DNA from: Acidobacteriota bacterium
GTDB taxonomy: Bacteria; Acidobacteriota; Thermoanaerobaculia; Multivoradales; JAHEKO01
Length of the DNA stretch: 32,027 nt
Reading direction: 5' to 3'
Assembly: GCA_029862975.1 (NCBI GenBank)
Contig: JAOTWP010000039.1
Coordinates: forward strand, 1 to 32,027
Position numbers and translations under genes: made by a program
Notes under the pieces: generated by a model
Databases searched by the model: none
What the model saw: the letters and a program-made list of their open reading frames with translations, nothing else
Told to the model about the DNA's origin: nothing
Part shown: piece after piece, positions 31,590 through 32,027 of the stretch
Layout: each line of letters begins with the position of its first letter
Position numbering within the stretch: the first letter of the stretch is position 1

Positions 31590-31725
31590 CATCCCGGGCG
31601 TCCGGCGTCCAGGCGACGGACTGATAGAACGAGACGGCGAAGGTCCACTGTGGCTCGACAGGGCTCAGAGGCGAGCGCCTGACCGGCTCCCGCCGGGAGA
31701 GCGCACAAGGCGAGAAGGCGACCAT
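31590..31725 (-). pseudogene. Relic of a PD40-propeller gene with a 1-nt frameshift
   Basis: On the minus strand a signal-peptide-like segment (RLLALCALPAGAGQALASEPC) reads from about 31720 to 31658. After one extra base (31657) the frame continues EPQWTFAVSFYQSVAWTPDA, which closely matches CEPRWTFPVPFYQSVAWSPD of the DJ-1-PD40 gene (about 25580-25650). Similarity then fades. This is the remains of a related exported propeller gene, broken by the frameshift and truncated. A sequencing error is possible, but the loss of downstream similarity argues for real decay. Confidence 0.6.
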
Positions 31726-31740
31726 ACTCGACACCACAAA

Positions 31741-31923
31741 GTGCAGCGATTCAAAGTCTACTTCTGGAACATCGCGGCTTTGAAGCGTCAGCTGGCATGC
31801 GGTCCGCTGCCGCAATCGGATGCCGTGGCGTACTACCTGATGACGTCGTGCGGCGTCAGCATTCTGTTCTACCGGCGCCTGGCCAAACACGTCGGGGACC
31901 TGCGGGTGGAGAAGTTGGAGTAG
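31741..31923 (+). pseudogene. Short orphan frame, possible gene fragment (60 aa)
   Basis: A GTG-started frame of 60 residues (RFKVYFWNIAALKRQLACGP, then SDAVAYYLMTSCGVSILFYR). It reads like the N-terminus of a small membrane protein, with one hydrophobic stretch, then changes character and stops. No Shine-Dalgarno precedes it. It may be a truncated remnant next to the PD40 relic. No family is assigned. Confidence 0.35.
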
Positions 31924-31944
31924 TCGTCGACTCCTCGCGGTTCT

Positions 31945-31993
31945 ACTCGGGGCACCCGGCCGGCACTCGGCGCCGGCCGGAGGTGCCCCGAGT
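31945..31993. terminator. Strong 20-bp hairpin, possible bidirectional terminator
   Basis: ACTCGGGGCACC (31945-31956) pairs with GGTGCCCCGAGT (31982-31993), and CGGCCGGC (31957-31964) pairs with GCCGGCCG (31972-31979), leaving a 7-nt loop and a 2-nt bulge. There is no long T-run after it, so intrinsic termination is plausible but not certain. Confidence 0.5.
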
Positions 31994-32027
31994 TCGTTCT
32001 CCACCCGCGAGCCTGCTCCCTAGTCCC

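Overview
The window is high-GC bacterial DNA (roughly two-thirds G+C by eye) with dense coding on both strands, frequent ATGA start/stop overlaps and many exported proteins. Three things suggest an Acidobacteriota-like lineage, possibly Thermoanaerobaculia: two VWFA-related proteins of the type common in acidobacteria, a Ser/Thr kinase joined to a TolB-like domain and TPRs, and many PD40 (WD40-like beta-propeller) exported proteins. This is inference from protein style only; no rRNA or other phylogenetic marker is present. Myxococcota or another deep lineage is not excluded.

Left part (1-12.7 kb). A beta-barrel outer membrane protein runs off the left edge, followed by a VOC/glyoxalase protein. 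From 1755 to 12681 the layout is governed by a tRNA-Ser(UGA) gene at 12592-12681 (minus strand). Two 63-bp copies of its 3' half, cut at the anticodon stem, lie at 1755 and 10189. Each is followed by about 133 bp of related sequence ending in TGGACCA-type repeats. This looks like tandem att sites of tRNA-targeted integration. They delimit an 8.4-kb segment (VWFA - TPR - VWFA operon, a multi-pass membrane protein, a truncated DUF4097-like protein and a serine hydrolase) and a 2.4-kb segment carrying only a Ser/Thr kinase. No integrase is visible in either.

Middle part (12.8-22.8 kb). This holds an 800-residue cytoplasmic protein of no recognised family, a diheme cytochrome c with a C-terminal DGFESGD motif, and an 887-residue secreted metzincin-like protease fused to PPC, two choice-of-anchor/ASH-like domains and what looks like a C-terminal outer-membrane barrel. 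Two small coupled unknown genes follow. Then comes a lower-GC island with the most striking gene of the window (20579-21643): an N-terminal leader of the kind found in DUF4157/eCIS-associated proteins, joined to a domain resembling Bacillus Tgl transglutaminase. An unknown convergent gene and a small lipoprotein complete the section.

Right part (23-32 kb). Three secreted PD40-propeller proteins occur here: one with an intradiol-dioxygenase-like domain, one with a DJ-1/PfpI domain and one plain lipoprotein. A frameshifted relic of a fourth lies at the right end. Among them sit a two-domain exported protein ending in an NTF2/SnoaL fold, a separate SnoaL-like protein, an ArsR-AHSA1 operon with a near-consensus promoter and a palindromic operator over the start codon, and a DUF1579-type exported protein. 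No CRISPR array, rRNA, phage structural gene or transposase was seen.
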